Shown here piece after piece: positions 61,161 through 64,000 of a stretch of DNA of 64,000 nucleotides (within the stretch, counting starts at the first letter, position 1; each line of letters starts with the position of its first letter). The stretch spans positions 1-64,000 of the forward strand of contig NZ_SSXE01000059.1 in assembly GCF_021699195.1 (NCBI RefSeq), in the 5' to 3' direction. The stretch is from Nonomuraea sp. MG754425 (GTDB taxonomy: Bacteria; Actinomycetota; Actinomycetes; Streptosporangiales; Streptosporangiaceae). A model generated the notes under the pieces. The model was not told where the DNA came from. It saw only the letters and a list, made by a program, of their open reading frames with translations, and did no database searches. Both the position numbers and the translations under genes were made by a program.

Positions 61161-62702
61161 ATGGACAAAAAGGACCCGGCGCCCCGAGGCCCTTCGGGCG
61201 GACGCGGGACACCGGTCGTGGACGTTCTGGTGGTCGGGGCCGGCCCGACCGGGCTCCTGCTCGCAGGCGACCTGGCCGGCTCCGGAACCGGCGTCACTGT
61301 CGTGGAACGGCGCGAGCGCGCCTCCGGCCTGAGCCGGGCCTTCGGCCTGCACGCCCGGACCCTGGAACAGCTCGACGCCCGGGACCTGGCCGACGACCTG
61401 CTCGCCATCGGCACCCGGGTCCGGACGCTGCGCCCGCTGGGCCGGATCAGCATCGACTTCTCCAGGCTCCGGACCCGTTTCCCGTTCCTGCTGATCACTC
61501 CCCAGTACGAGGTCGAGCGGGTCCTGTTCGGCCGGGCCGAGGAAGCGGGCGCCACGCTGCTGCGCGGCGTCCAGGCCACCGGGATCCGGCAGGACCCGGA
61601 CGGCGTGGACGTGGACGTCCGCTATCCGGACGGAACCACGTCCACCCTGCGCGCCCGCTACGTGGTCGGCGCCGACGGCGCGGACAGCACCGTCCGGCGG
61701 AGCCTGGGCCTGCCTTTTCCCGGCAAGCCGGTGGTCAGCTCCGTCATGCTGGCCGACGTCCGGTTCGACCGCGAGCCGCCCGAGCTGCTGAACTTCGCCA
61801 CGAACGAGCATGGTTTCACGTTCATCGCCCCCTTCGGGGACGGCTGGTATCGGATCATCGCCTGGGACCGGACCCGGCAGGAGCCCGACGACGCGCCCGT
61901 CACCTTGGAGGACGTCCGGGACATCACCCGGCGCACCACCGGCGACGACTTCGGGATGCACGACGCGCGCTGGTTGTCCCGCTTCCACAGCGACGAACGG
62001 CAGGTGCCCCGCTACCGGCGCGGACGGGTCTTCCTCGCCGGCGACGCCGCGCACGTGCACTCCCCGGCAGGCGGCATGGGCATGAACACCGGCCTGCAGG
62101 ACGCCGCCAACCTCGGCTGGAAGCTGACGGCCGTCCTGCACGGCCGGGCCGGTGACGACCTGCTGGACAGCTACGACGCCGAGCGCCGCCCGGTGGGGCG
62201 GATGGTGGTACGCGTCAGTCACGCCCTCCTGACGGCCGTCATCGTCAGGTCGCCGCTGGTGCGCGCGTTGCGGCTGATTGTGGCCGCCGTCGCGCACCGG
62301 CTGCGCGTGGTGGAGGCCGGCGCGGCGCGCGGCATCTCCGGCATCGGGATCGCCTACCGCGCCCCACGGGGCGCCCATCCGCTCACGGGACGCCGGGCGC
62401 CGGACCTGCGCCTGGCGGGCGAACCGGCCCGCCTGTACGAGGCGCTGCGCGAGGGCACGTTCGTCCTGGTGGGCCGCGAGGTCGCCACGATCGCCGCCCC
62501 GTGGGCGGGGCAGGTGGTCGCGGCCTCCCCCGCGGCCGGTCAGCGCCCCACACTGCTGATCAGGCCGGACGGCTATGTCGCCTGGGCGGCCCAGGACCCC
62601 GCCCCGGACGAGATACGCCAGGCCCTGACCCACTGGCTGGGCGAGGCGCCCGCCCGGGAACGTGCCCGCGCCTCCCGGCGCGCCGTGCGATCATCCCGAT
62701 GA
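61161..62702 (+). CDS. FAD-dependent aromatic monooxygenase (class A type)
   Basis: This 513-residue protein has a GxGxxG-type FAD site (VVGAGPTGLLLAG at about 24-36), the DG motif GADGADSTVRRSLG, and the GD motif FLAGDAAHVHSPAGGMGMN. A C-terminal thioredoxin-like region also present in phenol and polyketide hydroxylases follows (TFVLVG, LLIRPDGYVAW). The expected reaction is NAD(P)H-dependent hydroxylation of an aromatic or polyketide ring. The ATG lies 6 bp after GATACT (61149-61154), suggesting a leaderless transcript. There are no biosynthetic neighbours in the window. Confidence 0.85.
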   Translation: MDKKDPAPRGPSGGRGTPVVDVLVVGAGPTGLLLAGDLAGSGTGVTVVERRERASGLSRAFGLHARTLEQLDARDLADDLLAIGTRVRTLRPLGRISIDFSRLRTRFPFLLITPQYEVERVLFGRAEEAGATLLRGVQATGIRQDPDGVDVDVRYPDGTTSTLRARYVVGADGADSTVRRSLGLPFPGKPVVSSVMLADVRFDREPPELLNFATNEHGFTFIAPFGDGWYRIIAWDRTRQEPDDAPVTLEDVRDITRRTTGDDFGMHDARWLSRFHSDERQVPRYRRGRVFLAGDAAHVHSPAGGMGMNTGLQDAANLGWKLTAVLHGRAGDDLLDSYDAERRPVGRMVVRVSHALLTAVIVRSPLVRALRLIVAAVAHRLRVVEAGAARGISGIGIAYRAPRGAHPLTGRRAPDLRLAGEPARLYEALREGTFVLVGREVATIAAPWAGQVVAASPAAGQRPTLLIRPDGYVAWAAQDPAPDEIRQALTHWLGEAPARERARASRRAVRSSR

Positions 62703-62721
62703 CGCCGCCCGCGAACGGCTC

Positions 62722-64000
62722 TCAGGTCAGCAGGGAGCTGTAGGCGGTCGAGTGCTGCTGCCCGGACATGAACGACAGGAACTGCCTGACGAACGCGCTG
62801 CGTGAGTAGGTGTCGGCCGTGCCGGTCAGGTCGCGGTGGAAGGCCCTGCGAAACAGCTTCTGGTACTCCTGGGCGTCGATCGCCTGGTCGTCGTCGACGT
62901 CGGTGACATCGAACAGGACGTCGGCGACCTTGATCAGCCCGGCGCTGGGCAGCGAGGTGGACGCGGCGGCGTACTCCTGGCGGGTGACCCGCCCGTCGCC
63001 GTCGGAGTCGAGGCCGGCCTGCAGTTCCCGCCACCAGGCGGCGTAGGCGTTGAAGAGCCGCTCCTCGTCCGGTTCGTCGAGGTCGAGCCGGGTGGCGATC
63101 TCTCTCGCCATCGCCGCCAGGTCGGGCCAGGCGATGTGACCGTCGCCGGTCTGGTCGAGGACCTCGGCGAAGAACCGGTCGGCCGAGTAGGTGACCGGGT
63201 CGTCCTCGTCGGGGGCCGGGGTGACGAGCCTGAACAGGGCCGCGGCCTGGCCCGCCTTGCGGCGTACGCCCTGCCACGGGCCGGCCTCGCGGGAGTGGTC
63301 GGGATCCAGCAGGCTCATGAACGACTCGACGCTCACCCAGTCGTTCGGCAGCAGCCGGGAGGCCCACGCGGCACCCAGGTAGGCGCCGTGCATGAGCGCC
63401 CGCGCCCCCGGGACGTCGGGGAGCGCGAGACGCCGGCACAGGGGCTCGGGCAGCGACGCGATGGTGATCGCGGCGGCCATCGGGCCCGCCACGGCCCGGC
63501 TCGCGGCCCACACCGCGGGGCTGTTGCGCAGCAGCGGCGGCGCGGGCACGTTGGCGAAGAGCCGGAAGAGGATGACGCGCACCGCCTCGGTGTTCTCCAG
63601 GCGATGGTGCACGATGTCGTCGAAGTAGGGCCAGAACTCCCGCACCGTCGGGGGGAGGTGATCGCTGTTGCCCTCCAGCAGGGCGAGCACCGTGCGGAAC
63701 TCGGCGTAGAGCCGGTCGGTCGCGGTCCGGTCGAGCGACTCGCCGCCCAGCCGGTACATCGTCACCGACGACTCGAACAGGGTCGCCACCACCCAGGCGC
63801 GCGCTTCGGCGTCCGCCGCGTCGTAGCGGCGGCCCTGCGGGTCGCTGCCGGCGATGCGGGCGTGCAGGCGGTTGAGGCGGGTCGCCTCCCGGTTCCGTAC
63901 GTGCTGGTCCGGGTCGAGCAGCCGCTGCGTGCTGGTCAACGTGTTGCGCAGCCGCCGCCACGGATAGGTCACGAACGTCGAGTTCCCGATCAACGCCGCG
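62722..64000 (-). CDS. MpaB-like (DUF2236) oxygenase fused to EF-hands, partial
   Basis: At least 426 residues are present; the 5' end lies beyond the right edge, since no convincing start is seen and the frame is open to base 64000. The N-terminal half matches the MpaB/DUF2236 family (STFVTYPWRRLRNTL, RLNRLHARIAG, ARAWVVATLFES, YFDDIVHHRLENTE), a haem-dependent oxygenase-type fold related to latex-clearing proteins. The C-terminal half has three EF-hand loops: DQTGDGHIAWPD, DSDGDGRVTRQE and DVDDDQAIDAQE. The last two fit the calcium-binding pattern well and the first is weaker. The fusion suggests Ca-responsive control, which is inference. The substrate is unknown. Confidence 0.8.
   Translation of the reverse strand, partial: AALIGNSTFVTYPWRRLRNTLTSTQRLLDPDQHVRNREATRLNRLHARIAGSDPQGRRYDAADAEARAWVVATLFESSVTMYRLGGESLDRTATDRLYAEFRTVLALLEGNSDHLPPTVREFWPYFDDIVHHRLENTEAVRVILFRLFANVPAPPLLRNSPAVWAASRAVAGPMAAAITIASLPEPLCRRLALPDVPGARALMHGAYLGAAWASRLLPNDWVSVESFMSLLDPDHSREAGPWQGVRRKAGQAAALFRLVTPAPDEDDPVTYSADRFFAEVLDQTGDGHIAWPDLAAMAREIATRLDLDEPDEERLFNAYAAWWRELQAGLDSDGDGRVTRQEYAAASTSLPSAGLIKVADVLFDVTDVDDDQAIDAQEYQKLFRRAFHRDLTGTADTYSRSAFVRQFLSFMSGQQHSTAYSSLLT

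Overview
The window is very GC-rich, with dense GC-biased codons, frequent GTG/TTG starts, many ATGA/GTGA overlaps and several probable leaderless starts. Together with ECF sigma factors carrying extra C-terminal domains and very large secreted RHS and LamG proteins, this points to a filamentous actinomycete chromosome, most likely Streptosporangiales (Nonomuraea-like). The genus is inference. I see no rRNA, tRNA, CRISPR array, transposase, phage gene or origin. The content is accessory and adaptive metabolism plus regulation.

Layout. (1) 1-9.7 kb: a five-gene minus-strand operon, read 7194 to 65, encodes an RbsA-type ATPase, an RbsC-type permease, a long-chain-alcohol-oxidase-like GMC oxidoreductase, a lipoprotein binding protein and an aldehyde dehydrogenase. 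It is divergent from a dimethylformamidase-beta-like protein. (2) 9.7-14.4 kb: two stress-type sigma modules. An ECF41/SigJ-like factor is divergent from a LUD-domain gene across an 87-bp mirror-image promoter element. An ECF42 factor sits with its DGPF (YCII) partner and a DUF998 membrane protein, and a matching divergent promoter pair links a DUF1579-like gene to them. (3) 14.5-21.1 kb: a MacB/FtsX-type exporter, a NarL-type response regulator, a tandem and apparently truncated histidine kinase, and a membrane protein. A 28/37-identical element lies in both control regions. (4) 21.2-27.6 kb: two secreted proteins, a phytanoyl-CoA-dioxygenase-like gene with an AraC regulator, a WYL regulator with RidA, and a double VOC protein. 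(5) 27.6-33.2 kb: a complete dppABCDF-type operon. (6) 33.4-44.8 kb: an LppU-like lipoprotein, a 2.1-kaa RHS/YD-repeat protein with a glycine-zipper C-terminus, and a triple-LamG secreted protein. (7) 45-47.3 kb: small housekeeping-type genes. (8) 47.3-61 kb: a glycan/uronate utilisation locus with a large secreted enzyme of unassigned family, a CUT1 importer, a GntR/FCD regulator, mannonate dehydratase, LacI, GH42 beta-galactosidase, an SDR and an SMP-30 lactonase. (9) 61-64 kb: a flavin monooxygenase and an MpaB-like/EF-hand fusion that runs off the right edge.

How the genes work together. Region 8 reads as a pathway: extracellular depolymerisation, CUT1 import, GH42 trimming and uronate/aldonate catabolism, under GntR and LacI control. 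Region 1 reads as uptake, alcohol oxidation to aldehyde, then oxidation to acid, possibly with amide hydrolysis by the divergent enzyme; its substrate is unknown.

The observations I find most worth checking are the mirror-image ECF promoter pair, the divergent ECF42-type promoter pair, the shared two-component element, the kinase truncated at a 14-bp repeat array, and short tandem arrays that multiply in-frame stop codons at the ends of genes.
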